Source: Eopsaltria australis (lineage: Eukaryota; Chordata; Aves; Passeriformes; Petroicidae). Taken from it: a stretch of 64,000 nucleotides of DNA. The notes under the pieces were generated by a model, which worked only from the letters and a program-made list of their open reading frames with translations, made no database searches and had not been told where the DNA came from. Made by a program: the position numbers and the translations under genes. The DNA lies in contig JAVTVJ010000076.1 of the NCBI GenBank assembly GCA_034509425.1, positions 1,426,001 through 1,490,000 on the forward strand, in the 5' to 3' direction. Below, piece after piece: positions 13,648-27,770 of this stretch. Each line of letters begins with the position of its first letter. Within the stretch, counting starts at the first letter, position 1.

Positions 13648-16600
13648 AATTTAATATGAAGTAAACAAGACTTTGGAAAACTACCAAAGCTATGATGGTA
13701 TGTTTTAGGATCTAGGAACTATTTGATTGACTGCTTTCCCCTTAATTAAGTTTAAAATGTGCATTTCTGTTATTTGCCCTCTTATTCGTACCTCTCTATT
13801 CCTTCTTGTTAAGTTCAATTTCAGCTGAGCAAAAATAGTTTGCATATAAATATTATATTTTGTGTATATATATATATATTCAGAAACCCTCTATTACTTG
13901 AAATAACTTAAGATTCCATATTAGGGAAGATCTTTTAAATTGTCAGAGCACCAAGAAGAGATTTGCAAATACTTAAGTTTGAGGTCTTGTTTTTTCCAGT
14001 CTTTTCTTCTCTGTACTATAGATTACACATAAAGAAGTCATCTGATTAGAGGGGCTTTTCTTCTCAGGAAACTGGAAATGTTTAACCCTTAATTCTGTCC
14101 AGGATATCCTAATCTATGCCCATTAGATCAGTCCTGGAGGTTTTCTTTCCCCAAATGAGATGGTCTGCTCGGCTTGTCTTCTGTCATTTTATTTTATTTG
14201 CAAAAGCAGGGAATGAAGGAAAACTCCACACACCCTTCTTCAGCATTTCAGAAGGTATCTGATAAAGTAGAGATAAAATCAATTCAGATCTGAAGGGCTT
14301 TATGGTGTGTGCAATGTAGGACAACTTCTCCCTTCGACAAGTGCTCCTTGTTATAGTGTGTGCCACTAGACTGCTGGTAAACCTCAGGCTGCTGTTTGGA
14401 CATAGCTCTTACTCTGCCACCATGTAGAGTGAGCTTTTGGAGAATTCCTCTTTCGGTAGCCATCTGCTTGGTAATAGTCTCTTTTTTCCACTCTTTTCTT
14501 TCACTTAGCTGGAAATGATTACCTTGCATACTTGACATTCATCTTAAGAACCCAACACCTTCTGTGTTCTGCTTAGCATCCCTTCTCCTGTGCTTTGCTC
14601 TTTTCATCTTATGTCAGATCTAATTTGGTGCAGATATCTTGTTTTAGATATCTTGGTAGGTAGAAGATAAATAACCTCTTCTGCATTTTTATATTGGCAA
14701 AGGTTTTCCAGAAATCTTCTCTTTACCTAAGAGTTGTCAAGTACTTTTATTTTTAAATGTGCACTCAAATGTCCTTTCTAAATTACAATTTTCATGTTTT
14801 TTATTTTATGCTGTGTGACAATTGCAGCTTAAAAGATAAAGGTGAAAGAAAAAGAAAGTTTAATAAACTACATCTGAAATGCCATTGCATTGGTGCTTCA
14901 GAAGGCATTGCCACTTAAGGTTCATTTAGGGTTTTTTAAGAATAAACAGTAAATTCCCTTTTTTTCAACACCAGATGTTGCAGTTCTGCTATGACATTTC
15001 CTGATTTTTAAGAATTCTTAACTTTTGATATGGAGTATGCTAGCAACTAAAAAAAAAGGCATGGGAAGAGAAATAATTATTTCAATTTTCTTTTTAGTTA
15101 AAGTATTCTTTGCTGTTATTTGTTAGAATAATAGATAAGCACTTTTTTAGATTTATTGATTTAAAAAATTATTTAAGTAGAATATGGCCTGAATTATTTT
15201 GCCTGGTGTTTTAAAAGTAACACTTGGGAATTGGATATTTAATCTAATATAATCTCAAATGGTTTCTGATGTGGACATCTAACAAACAGGAAGAAGTTGC
15301 TTAGTTTTCACAATCAAGTAAGTTGGTAGTTGATGGTGAATACGTTGGTGCCCCCCAGCTTGAGCAAGACTCTGTAAAACAAAATATTCATTGTTTTCTT
15401 TGCATAATTGTGTAATGAATGTTTCCTAAGTAACACCCTATAAAACCTCAGGCATTCTTGGATATATAGAGGAAAGAATTGTTTGCATTGTATATAGTAT
15501 TCTGTAACCAGGTAATTGTCTCTCCTTTATACTAACTGCCAGAGTTGCTCAAGGTGGTACGTTAGACATGATATGGAGCTGTAAGGAACAGAGTGAGCCT
15601 AATTTGAGGAAAACCAAAGGGAAGGTAGGGCAGCAAACTCAGTGTTTTCAGAGCCAGTGAGGTGGCAGGTGGGAAGCAGAGCTGCTCTGGTCCTTGGCCT
15701 TGTGGCACCCACCTGTGAAGAGGAGGTCAGGGACCCCCAAGGAGCCTGGAGTTCCTGGTGCCCCAAAGGCCTCACAAGTTACAGCTTTGGAAATCCATCT
15801 GTAATGCTCATTAAGGAAATATACCCTGGGTCCTGAGCCTGGAAAATTCTGATGGTCTCCACCACATGTGAAGGACACGGGATGGAGGTTTTCTCTTGTG
15901 CAGAATAACAGGAAATTTCTTTAGATTTTTTTCTTTGCATTTGTTTTTAAAAGTGATGTCAATGGGCTCCTGGCTGTGCAATGGTAGAGAGTTATTCGAG
16001 CTCTCTGAGCATTGGCAGTTGTAGTTACTTTCATTTATGTATGACTTTCTGTTTGTGTCTGACCTGCACAAGCTTGGTTGAGACAGAATTCAGGAAGAAT
16101 GCTTCAGGACCAGCTGTCTCTCTTGCTGCATTTATTTTATTCAGTAATGAAAACAAGCTTTTCTGTGGTTAAGGATTTTATAAGAGTAATATTGTTTGAT
16201 ACAGTTAATTTGTGAGCTATTTATCTCACAAAATGTTTAAATTCAGACCTAAATTAAGATCTAAGAGGTGATAGTATTTTTTAAAAATATTTGTATTTTT
16301 TCTAAATTTTTTTTAATGTGCAGACATAGGCAGCAACAATGTAAGTGCACAACTTGAATAAAATTCAGCTTTTAAAGCTGAGCACTGAGCAAGCTTAATG
16401 TATGTTCAAATTTTATACAGATTCTTCCAAGTTTATGAACATACATAGAAATTATTGTACTGGAACAGATCAATGATTCATCTAGTCCTGCTGAGAAGCA
16501 CTGGTGAAGCATGCCAAAACATAAATCAAGGACTTGATCAGTATTTCAGGTCTGTCACGCAACGCTTAAGCCAGCTGGAGACCTGGCAGCAGAGTGCAAA

Positions 16601-19600
16601 TCATGGGTGACTGATCTCCCCCCACCTGCATCTTCCTGCCCCACAGCAGGTCTTGTTCCTTCACTGAGTTAATGTCTCGGTGCTAGAAGGTACTTGCCGA
16701 AAAATCCATCATGGAGCAGTGGTCTTTGGGGAGGCCACTGCTTGTGAGCCTTTGCTCTGTACTTGCAGGGTGGGAATGTGTGGCTGGGGTGCCTGTTAGA
16801 GCCAGGTCTGCACCACAGGCCTTCTGTACTTACCTGCCTTCCTTCCCCAGGAGCCAAGGACATAGCTCCCCATTCTCCTATCTCTACAAAGTCTAGTAAG
16901 ATGGAAAAATGATAGCTTGTGTAGTTGGGGGCAGGGGGGTAACATACATCAAACTACTCTTTTGTTAAGGTCATGATGTGCTTCAGTTCCACTAATAAAC
17001 AAGTGTTTGCGTCGTTCCTTGGAGGAAGATGCTCAAGTGGTGACTTCTGAATGGCTGAGTATGGCACCTACAGGGTGAAACGTGTCTTGTGAAGGTGCAA
17101 ACCAACCCCCATGGATCTCTGCTGTAGCCACAAGAAACAGGAGCAGTCTTCATATGAAGCCCTGTCATGCGTAAACCAGTCTGCCCATGGTTGGGTTTAT
17201 GGTTGGTCGCTAGTTTAGGAGGAGATACATGAAGCATCTTCGGTTTGATTCAGAGCAGGTTGCTGAGTACTCCGTGGTGTGAGGGTTCTCAGTCCTTGTT
17301 TGGGGAATGGAAGAGAAGGAATTTCCATTTCCATCTTGGAAGCAGTTAGGGGAAAACATGATTATCTTACTTGAAACTTGACTGTTGTTGGTTGAGGAAA
17401 TACAGAGGGAGCCATGTAGAAGCCTTCCTGCAGGGTTACCGTATCCATTTCAGGGTAGGAAATTCCTCAATATTGAAGAAGTGAGTGTTGTCTGGTCATG
17501 ATCTGAGTGGAGGTCACGGCATCCGTGGACTCCTCTGTTAGGCTCAACTGGAGTCCCTTGTCAACAGCACGTCCTACTGTGGTCTCTGGCAATGGCATGT
17601 TTGGTGAATATCCAGCAGTACTATTGCTGGGTGTGTGTTGTTGGAGATCTCAGAGCAGGCACTGTTCTGGTTCATTTAAATTGAAGTTGTTTGGGTTTCA
17701 AAACTGCCTGAAAAGCATGGGGTGAAATACCCTGTTAGTGAACGCTGGTGGAAAGATGCAGCACAAGTAAATTTTAGTGTTGTTGACATAGTTGTAGAAA
17801 ATACATATAAAAAGATTTTAGGTTAATTCCCCATTCTTTCGTGAATTACTATTTTTTTAAACTATACGTCTATGACAGTGTTTCTTTAAGTATAATGTTA
17901 AGTTTGATGTTTGTCAGGCAGCACGGGGTTATGTAACAGTTAAATGTGACATAATGTAGGTTTTGGTTCCAGAAAATTAAACACTGTATTTAGAAGATTT
18001 ATTATTGAAATACCAGTAATACAGAAGGATTAAGTATTCTCTTTCTGCTTACTAGGACTTAGAAATCGTTTCCTGTGTAAAAATCAGTTATAATTGGGAA
18101 CTATGAAATATAAAATAAAAATTCAAGCCAGTGTATTTATAAGACTCATAATCAGAGGTGTGGTATGACTTTACAAGATTGGATTGGATGGAATGTTAAC
18201 TTTGGATTACACTTAGGAACTCACGTAGTGTTAAATAAGCCTAAGGTGCTGTGAAGATGATTGAAGCACTATACAGATGTTCATATTATTGAAAATATGA
18301 TTTTATGACAGAAAATGTCTTACAGAAGGTAGTAGCTTGATACATCGATTTCTTCAGCAATTTATGTCACGACTGAGTTTTACAGCTCTTTTCTTCCTTG
18401 TCAGATTTTTCCTGGCTTCAGCAGAGTTCTGGCTGCACCTTGCACATAGCTAATTTTACAGAGGGAGAACTGCCTCTTTTTGTTTTGTTAGGGCATGATG
18501 AATAAAAGCTTTTGATCTCTTTATGAAACTGTATTAAACCAGTGCCTTCTGACTTTTTATCTGCTCATCCAGTTGTAATAATAGCTTTACTGAAGTGATC
18601 CTGCTATTTTAAATTGAAGAGACAGGTGGGTGCCAGTGATACACACCCAGCAGTAGATGTGGAGGAATAGTATTGTCAGGCACTACCCCGTGATTTTATT
18701 GCAAAAGTGGATATAATTTATTGTTTGAGGAAAAGAAAGCAGCAAAATATTATTTTGAAGGTGAGCCAATTCATGTATTCTTGGACATTACACAGACCAC
18801 CCAGATCTGAAGCCATGTTTTATGTCTCTTAAATCTAAATAGATTCAACTGAGCATTGAGCTGCCTGCCAAGGCCAGCAGAACACTTAGGAAAGGAAAAA
18901 TCCACCTTTTAATTTCCCTTTCTTATCTTCCTTAGTGAAAAGCTTCACAGTGAGTAAGTCTGATGAGTTTCTGGAATAAGGAATAACAAGATTTGCTTAT
19001 CAGAAGTGTGATGTTCCTTGCTGAGAATTAAGTTTGCTTGCTCTTGGTAACAGGCATGATCCTGTAGTACATTCTTCCAGCCATGTCTCTGTGTTGCCAC
19101 AGTATGGGTACAGCATCCAACAAATTGTATCCCTGAAGACAGGTACCTCTACTAGAGGACCAGACCAAAAAAAAGTGTGCTTGTGTGTATATTGTATATG
19201 TGTATCATTGGTGACTTTGTTTCATAAAGGAATTTGACAAAAGTCAATGAAATTTCACGTTTCTGGCATGCCATGTTGAATAGTAGGGTGGCCCACCAGA
19301 TATTCTCCAGTTTAAAAAACCCCATTTAAAAAAATGTCAACAGGGAAAAAATGGTAGGTTTCTCTGATATTGGGAACCTCATTTAAGGATGAGGAAAATG
19401 TGAGTGTCCCAAATTGTAATGCTTTACTGTTTCATTCTGCTCTTACCTGCAAATGAAGTATGGTCTTCATAATATTTGCTTTTATGTTGTGATGGCTGCA
19501 GTCACTGACAGGCTCTTTTTCAGCTAACCTTGAGAAAAATCCTTTATCTAAATGATAGCAAAGAACCAGCATCCAACAGCAATTTTCCATTCTGTCATAT

Positions 19601-21142
19601 TTTCTGAAATTTTATTGAGACCCATCTTGGAGAAATAAGTGAGTTTTTGGCAGTAAAGTGAATAATTCTTTTGACATGCATACCTGAATTTATACTTACA
19701 GATATCAATGTGCAAGCTGGTGCAATATTTCAGTTTTTCAACTAACACTGGGATCTGAGGAGTAATTTATAATGTACATTATATTTAGTATATATAAACA
19801 TCCAGTTAGATTTTTGAATGAATGTGTTATGGAGTGTGGGTTTTCTTTGTAAAGCATTTAGAGCTCAAAAAATCACAATTCATTAAAGCATTAATTAAGG
19901 AAATCTGTGGCAAACAAACTATGGCAGTTTCTTGTGGCTTCATATAATTTTGTGGTGTTTCCTTGAATGTTTTGCAAAAGAGGAGACACTGTAGCTGTGG
20001 TATATCTGTTTAGAAAAATGACTCATGTAAGTTTTAGAACTGCTTGTTTAATGAGGTTTTTAAGCAACTAATGGTATGATTTTCAAATTAATTGTGGATT
20101 TAAATTTGAGCTGCTTTATGCTGGCAGAATGAGGCAATCTGAGGGGAAAAAAGGGGTAAAAAAGTGATCTATGAGAATCTCCATTTCAAAATATAATGGA
20201 TTGAATTTAATATGCGACTTTTGAAATCCATATTGTGAACATATGTTAATAGAAACTTCCCACAAAAACAGATGACGAGATGTGAAAAAGATAAGAGTCA
20301 GGGAAAGTTTGTTTTTCTTAAGTGTATCTTTTTCAGGTTAGCCTTCTAACAGACATAATTTCTGTCAGGGGAGATAACTGTAAAACCTCGTGTATTAGCC
20401 AAGTGAAATCCTGGCTGTATTTCGCCTGGCTTTTGAAGGAGGAAGGATGTTTGCCACAGCACTCCCTTGTGTTTCTGTCGGTCTCTTCCCTAAGGAAGCT
20501 TTGAACCCTAGAGCCAGTTTTGGTCATATTTGTAAAAGCATATAGGTCCCAAAGATACAGAAAATCCTGCTTTTTTCATAACAATAAGCAGTTGTGAAGA
20601 CAAGACAGCTGTGCTGGTGATCACAGGCTCCTGGATGAACCCGGTCCTTTGTAGACTTCAGAGAAGCATGTTAGGGTGTTGCACTTATGGAATATGCTTG
20701 CTGTGCGCATTTCCCGGAAATCAGGCTCCGTGGATTCGTTTGCTCCTGGAAGAAATTGTTTAACTGTTCTTGAAAAACCAAGATTTATTTAACCTAAGGG
20801 TTTTAAACAACTTTGCCACTCTCCTGTTGAAGTTGAATGGGGATGATCAAAAAACCCCCTTGTGTAGTCAATAATAGAGGACATTTAAAAGTCTTGGTAT
20901 TTTTTATGTCTCTAAAAGGATAACTGTTTATTTGCACTCTTCCCAGTATAGATTATTTTTTTGAAACGAGTAATAGTAAAAAAAAGAAAAACTACATTAT
21001 TGAAAAAAAATTGGAAGGGAGAGAAGTTCAACAAGATGTGGTTAGATATGCTGGGAAGTTAGATAAAGTAGCAATAAAAATGCTCACTGTGTGCAGACAC
21101 TCAAAATTTGAGTTGTGTAAGACATGACTTTGATGTACCAAG

Positions 21143-21170
21143 AATATTCATCAGAAAGTTGATGAATATT
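21143..21170. repeat. Perfect 11-bp inverted repeat at a CR1 edge
   Basis: aatattcatca (21143-21153), a 6-base loop, then tgatgaatatt (21160-21170). The right arm touches the 5' edge of the CR1 at 21168. Confidence 0.85.
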
Positions 21171-21773
21171 GGTTGACAAGAAGCTCAACATGTCCTGGCA
21201 ATGTGCCTTTACAGCCCAGAAAGCCAACCATCCAAAGCAGCACGGCCAGCAGGGCGAGGAGGGGGAATTCTGCCCCTCAGCTCTGCTCTGGTGAGACCCC
21301 ACCTGCAGTGCTGCATCCAGCTCTGGGGTCCCAGCACAGGAAAGATGTGGACCTGTTGGAGTGAATCCAGAGAAGAGTCATGAAGATGATCAGAGAGCTG
21401 GAGCACCTCTCCTGCAAAGACAGACTGAGAGAGCTAGGCTTGTTCAGCGTGGAGAACAGAAGACTCCAGGGAGACCTTATGGCAGCTTTCAGGGAGGGAC
21501 CTTTCACAAGGATGTGTAATGATTGGACAAGGGGGAATGGCTTTACACTGAAAGAGAATGGATTTAGTTAGATATTGGAAAGAAAGTCTTTATTATGAGA
21601 GTGGTACATGTTTCCCAGAGAAGCTGTGGATGCCCCATCCCTGCAAGTGTTGAAGGCCAGGTTGAATGGGGCTTTGAGCAATCTGGTCTAGTGGAAGGTG
21701 TCCCTTCTTGTAGCAGAGGAGCATGGACTAAGGTGCCTTCTGATACAAACCATTCTTTAATTCTATGATTGTT
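21168..21773 (+). mobile_element. CR1 LINE 3' fragment
   Basis: This is the 3' end of a CR1 element. It includes text such as gtgagaccccacctgcagtg, agctctggggtcccagcaca and agagctggagcacctctcc, followed by the ggaaggtgtccctt block and the tail ccattctttaattctatgatt. ORF2 C-terminal frames are broken. The 5' end is truncated, as usual for CR1. A perfect 11-bp inverted repeat (21143-21170) abuts and slightly overlaps the 5' edge. Confidence 0.93.
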
Positions 21774-24700
21774 AATTTATGGTTTAAATTAATTTGTGTC
21801 ACAATTTCAGTATAATTTCTAAAGGTAAGGTTAGTTTTTGTAACCATGCAAATTCTATATTGATGGAACAGCCAGTTCATTAGTTGTCTGGACATCAGTG
21901 TGGCTTGCCTCTATCAAGATGTCATAATTATGGAATATTTGCCCTGATAATAGGAATACACAACATTTTGGAGGATAATCTTCCAGAGAAGATCCTTCAA
22001 ATAATGTAATTCTGTCCACATTATAAACAAACACCAAAAAAACCTTTACAGGAACTTTTTCTGAAACACCCTTGAAAGTACTTATGCTATTCCTGGTGCT
22101 TGTAGTCAACTTCCCTTTGCTCCTTATATACTAAACTTTCTTGCGCATGTTTTCTTCTGACCCAGAGGGATGGATCATGAATGTGAAAATGAGAAAAGAA
22201 TTAATGAAGTGCTCTTACTAGGATTGGACATGAGTAAGACAGGCACTGGTTACTTTGTGCTTTCAGACTGCCAATTTTAGATACATCTGCCTGTTCTGCA
22301 AGATGTGGACCTTAAAGAGGACATGGCTCTAGGGCATTTAGACCTTACCATTACTAGTAGGATTAGCAATATGGCTAAAATGCTCTTCCTAATGAAGTCC
22401 AAACTGATACTCCAGACTGCAGTGTGACCCCTAAAACTCACTTAGCTGCATTCCACAGGTCAATTTTTCGCAAGCACATTATGAAACACATTAATCACTG
22501 AATGCCATATAGTGTCATTTTGCAAGCTAACAATGCACATATTTTTATGTATTTATGAAAGTACTTAAAATACGGAACAAATAAGTGAATATAAAAAAAA
22601 CCCAAAACATCCTAAATCACCAGACTCCACCCTTTGCTCCATCACAGATAAATCAACAATGTAAAATTGTTGTTTTTCTCTAGAACAAAGGTTTCACAGC
22701 TGTATTTAAAACTATTTTGATGAAAAGTGATTCATAAGGTGAAGTAATCATTTTTATACAGTGCATTTGGCAGACTCCAGCCAGATTACACCATAAAAGA
22801 AATATTATATTTGACAGCAAACTGTTAGCAATGTGAAATTTGAGAACGAAAACTATCTGAAGACTTACTTAGGACTATGCTGCTCTCTGATGGTACCCTG
22901 TTTTTCTTACCCAACTGTGGTCGGTTTGTGTTTTCCCCATCTTTGTGAATTCAAGCTTTAGATAAATTTACTAATGTCCTTCTATTGTGAATTAATTCAC
23001 ATTAGTTTGGTTTAGACATAATTGAAGGCTATTACATCTAATTTGTCTACTACAAATTGTTTACTACATAGAATTCTTACAAGCTAAATATAAAAGTAAT
23101 TAAACTTATAAAGTTATGGGCTACCTTAAAGGTTTTTAAATTGCATTCATTTTGTCTATTGAATTTTCATTTGAAAAGAGTGTGTGTGATTCACCAAATT
23201 GCTATGTACATAATGCTCGATGACTTAAAACTGTAACAAATAATTACAAGGACTTAACAGAATGGGATAAACCTCTTTATTCCCTTTGGCAGGAGTGACT
23301 TGGGAGCAAAAGGTTGTGACCTGCAGGGTCAAGAATACTGTGTGGAGTGTTTGAGGGTAGTAGATTTATCAGACAATCCTATTCAGGCTCTGCTTTTACA
23401 CTGAAGCTGTCCTGATGCTCTGAAATTAGTAGACACCAGTTACCAGGGATGTTAATGCTCCTTCTGGGCTTTGTTTGTTTTGTTGTTTGTGTAGAGTACT
23501 GATTAGGGCTTTTGAGTGTGGAATTCACTTGCAAGTGATTTATTTTGTATCTTTAGGATGTGTTCCAGCTGTTTCGGTTTGGTTTGGGTTTTTTTTCCCC
23601 TGGGAAATCATGGTTTCAGATAGCAGCCAGAGTAGCAAACTTTGAGAAGTTACAAGCAGTTCTTCTTAATAAATATTTCTTCTTAGGGTGAGAGAATTTA
23701 GTTTTCTATCTATCATGAACTTCATTTCTATTTTTATTATCCTCCTCAAAAAAAATTTCCACTGCGTTACTTTTTTAGGAATCAAATGAAACGTTCATCA
23801 CGGATTTGTGAGAACCTATTGAATAAAGTTAGAAGTGAGGATGTCACTACATCTGTGTATTCTAGGAAACCGTGGGATATTTTACAAAAGAATGTGCCCT
23901 TGCTTAAGCTTCTCATTCAGAAATTAAACCCCTATTGATACATGGAAACAGACTCCTATTCATATGTTCCATATGATTTGTAGCATCCTAATCCTTGCCA
24001 TGAATCCTTTCCTTATTCTCCCCATCGTAGACTGAAACACATCAATTCAAAACATGGCTTCTTCGCATTTTTTTTATATGTCAGCTCTTGGTTGAATACA
24101 GTTCTAATAGTCTCTTTTCACAAGTGCTGGGGGTTTCCTAAATCCTGTTGAAGAGTAGCTTATTTTCAGTTATTTAAAAACTTCTCTTCTGGGTGAATAG
24201 TAAAATTTACCATGAATCTGCACATTCATGCAGCTACCTAATTTAATAAACCTTCAATTTCTTCCACTTTTACTAGTGCTTATACTTTCTACCTTCAACT
24301 ACCAGTGTTGTCTGGGTGAAATGTGTAAAATACTACTGTTTTTAAACGATATTGTGTTCTAGTAGCTAGTGGAAAATAATTAATTTAATTAAACTTTAGC
24401 AAGTAATGGGTAGAATGAAAGACCATGCAGCTGCTGTGTACTGCCTGGTTTAGATATTTGTTAATAACTTGGCTGCAATTTAATTTTGTTGACCTGTGGT
24501 TGCCATTTTACTAAAATTTTACTAAAGTAAAACTTTTGCTGTAGTTTCTTGCTGGATTACAAGTAAAATTCTGAAACCATAATAATCTTTCCCACAGCTG
24601 GCTAGATTTTATAACTTTATTATAAACAATTAAAATGGTATGGGTCCAAGAATTACCATCTGCCATATGAAGTTAGGAGCACTGTTCATATAACGTTGAT

Positions 24701-26737
24701 GAGTACATTAAAGTAGTAAAGAAAAGGCCAAGAACATGCCACTAGAACTTGGATTCCTCTCCTAATGACTGCAAATTAAAAATTAAGCAGCCTTGTCTAA
24801 TCTGCTTTCATGGGTTTGCAGCGTCCAGAGCAGTCCATGAGTCAACATCAGGTGCAGTTTGAAAAAAGACGTGTTCTGGCTTGGGAAGAGATAGATGGAG
24901 GAATGTAATCCCCTGAAGAAAACAGTCTAAATGTCCTGGCTATTACTCTAAACTTAACTTTTTCACTGGAAAGCTGTCAGAGCTGAAGGAATAGTTCATG
25001 GTGCAAATCTTTTGTCTGCTGATTTTCTTTCTTTCCTGTTGAAATGTGTAGTATTAGCAGGTCAATTGGACCAAAAGTTTCCTTTGCATGTTACATTCTT
25101 TCTTTAGTTTGCCATATTTAGTTTAGTGCTTCTCTTGGAATTAAAGGAACATGCCAGTGGCAATTCCTGTTTATTCCTACTAAAGCCTTATAAAGGGAAC
25201 ACATCTCAGAAGCAAGACAGACATAAGACCTCTCCTGAAGCACTCTGTACAAGAAAACTCACAGGAAAAGGAGAAAATGATGGCCAGCTTAACTGGATGG
25301 GTACATGCCCAGCACACAGATTCATCCTTGGTCTACCAATCACAGTTGATATTGTCTTTTACAAAATACTGACTTTGAAAAAAGTGCCTGGCACAGACCT
25401 GTAGATCAGTTAATTCCTGTTGGCTGCACATTTGTATCAAACACAGAAGTAGTGGCAGATGTGCTTTCTGGCCCTCCTACAGCTGTCTCACAGTTGTGTT
25501 CCACAGCCAAGCCATTTGTGTCACTTCTCCAATTGTGGATTGTGTCCATGCAGATTTATTTACCTGGCTGTGCCTCTTCTTTGGCTGATAACTGAAAAGC
25601 ACTGGATAGCACCTTTACTTTTTCTTCATGAAGTTAAGCTCCAAAACTGACCTTTACTTTTGAAAAACAAGTGCAGTGTAGCACCTTTCATTCCCAGGCC
25701 TGCTGGGATTGCAGCCACATTTTTTGCCATTTTTATATGGCTTAATATTTTCAGCAACAACAAAGTGCATTGAACTTGCTGGTTAAGTGTAAAATGAGGG
25801 CAAGATTAATTTTGTTCTAGGAGGACAAATGATTACATTTGTGACTTGAACATTAAAAGTGAATGAAAATTCTAATAAAAACCAAGTGGATTCAAAGTTA
25901 AAATCTAATTTTCTTGCTCTTGTTTACTATTTTTGAGGGTTTTTTCAGCTGAAGGAGCCAAGCGTGGACCATGGCCTGATCCCTTCTGGTTGTTCATTCA
26001 CAGCAATGATACTTTGGTATCAAGGGCAAAGAAACATTCAGAACAGCTCTAGAGAATCTCCACTTTTCATTCCCCCTTAAAAAGGTTATGCAGTTGGTTT
26101 TAATTATGGATATGTGAGGACATTTATGTTAAGTGTTGGTTCTATTTTTCAGTCTTCTAATGTAGGCTAAAAAGACTGTAAGTCACAAGAGATTGTCTTA
26201 TTTTCTCCCCATTCATGTCAAATATCTGACTTTTCTTTTTCTTTAAATTAGTCTTCAGTAATGGAGAGTCCATGACATGCTAAAGCAATCTATTCTTAGC
26301 CATTTTTTCAGATAAGATTTTTACAGTCTAAAATTGAATATGTCTTGGTACAATTTTGGTCTTTTTCTTCTTCATCCACAAACATGAAGGAAACAGATTA
26401 TTTGCTTTACTTTGTAGCGAACTTTAGTAGTGAAGACTTATCACATGCTGCTATATTCCCCCCCTCCCCCCCTTGTCTTCCTCTATCCTATTCCCCTTTG
26501 TGATGCGCAAGACAATTTATTTCAGCTGATAAAGTTTGATAAATATGATAGAGCGAGACAATTCAGTGCTTTGCATGTTATAACCTTTCTTTTGCAACCC
26601 AAGTCACCCTTTGCTTTTTGGTGCTTCACAGTTCTTACCCTGTATTTGTAGTTGATTGTTTCTACATACATATAATGCACATGCAGTTGATGAATAGCAT
26701 CCTGTTTTTTTTCTGAGCCAATCTCTTCCACTTCCTA

Positions 26738-27770
26738 AAATCATATAATCACAGAATGGTTTGGGTTGAAAAGAGCCTTAAAGATAATCTAGTTCCTGCC
26801 CCCATCATGGGCAGGGATACCTTCCACAAAACCAGGTCACTCAGAGCCCCATCCAACCTGACCTTGAACACTTCCAGGGGTGAGGCATCCACAGCTCCTC
26901 TGGGCAACCTGTGTCTCACCATCCACACAGTAAAAAATTTTTTCATAATGTTTAATCTAAACATACTCTCAGTTTAAATTCACTTTCTTTTGTCATACCA
27001 CTAAATGTCTTTCTAAAAAGTCCCACTCTGGTTCTCTTGTAACCCCTTTAGGTATTAGAAAGTGATATAAAGTCTCCCCAAAGTCTTCTCCAGGCTGAAC
27101 AATCCCGACCCTCTCAGCCTGTTTAGCAGCCCTTGTAGCGCTTTTCTGCTCAGTGTTATCTGCAAATATAATAGGCATGCACTTTTTTCTCTGTCACCAC
27201 TCTCACTACTGACATACTGAAATGCTCTCATCCAGCATTGGTCTTTGTGGAGTACCACTTAATATGTCCTTCCAGTTTTTCGGGAAACTGTTGACAACTG
27301 CTGTCTCGCTATTCTTGTCTAACCAGTTTTGTATTCATTCTAGATATCTTTCATTAGATTATGTTTTTGTGATTGTTTTAAAAAGAAAATATCACATGCT
27401 CTAGGTCCAAAGCCTGAATTAAGTCAATAGCATATGACACACATGGCTTTGCATTCCTAGTCACAAAATGAGACAGTGTTACAAGGATTTTTTTTTTTTA
27501 TAAACATGTGTTCATTGTTACTCATGTCCTCATGATTGTCTTCCAGGTGCTTACAGGGTCTGTTTATGTAGGACCTTCCTCCTTAGGAAGCCAGCTGAAT
27601 TGCAGTTTTGTCTAATTCCTCCTTTCCCAGACAGTACCACAGTTAGTGTTTAGCACTGTCTTTTCTAAAAATAACTACACATCCCAAAGTTATGTAGCTT
27701 TCTCATTACTGAGGTCACTTGAGTGGCTCACAATTAGTCTCTACCTGGCCTTCTCTGGGAATGCCAGGAA
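26738..27770 (-). mobile_element. Old, decayed CR1 LINE fragment
   Basis: It starts on the plus strand with tcatataatcacagaatggtttgggttg, the reverse of a CR1 tail. It continues through ccatcatgggcagggatacc, agagccccatccaacctgac and ggctgaacaatcccgaccct. Beyond about 27150 the resemblance to antisense CR1 ORF2 (cattggtctttgtggagtac, cataaacatgtgttcattgt) becomes weak, so the far end near 27770 is a guess. The first 400 bases are secure. Confidence 0.8.
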
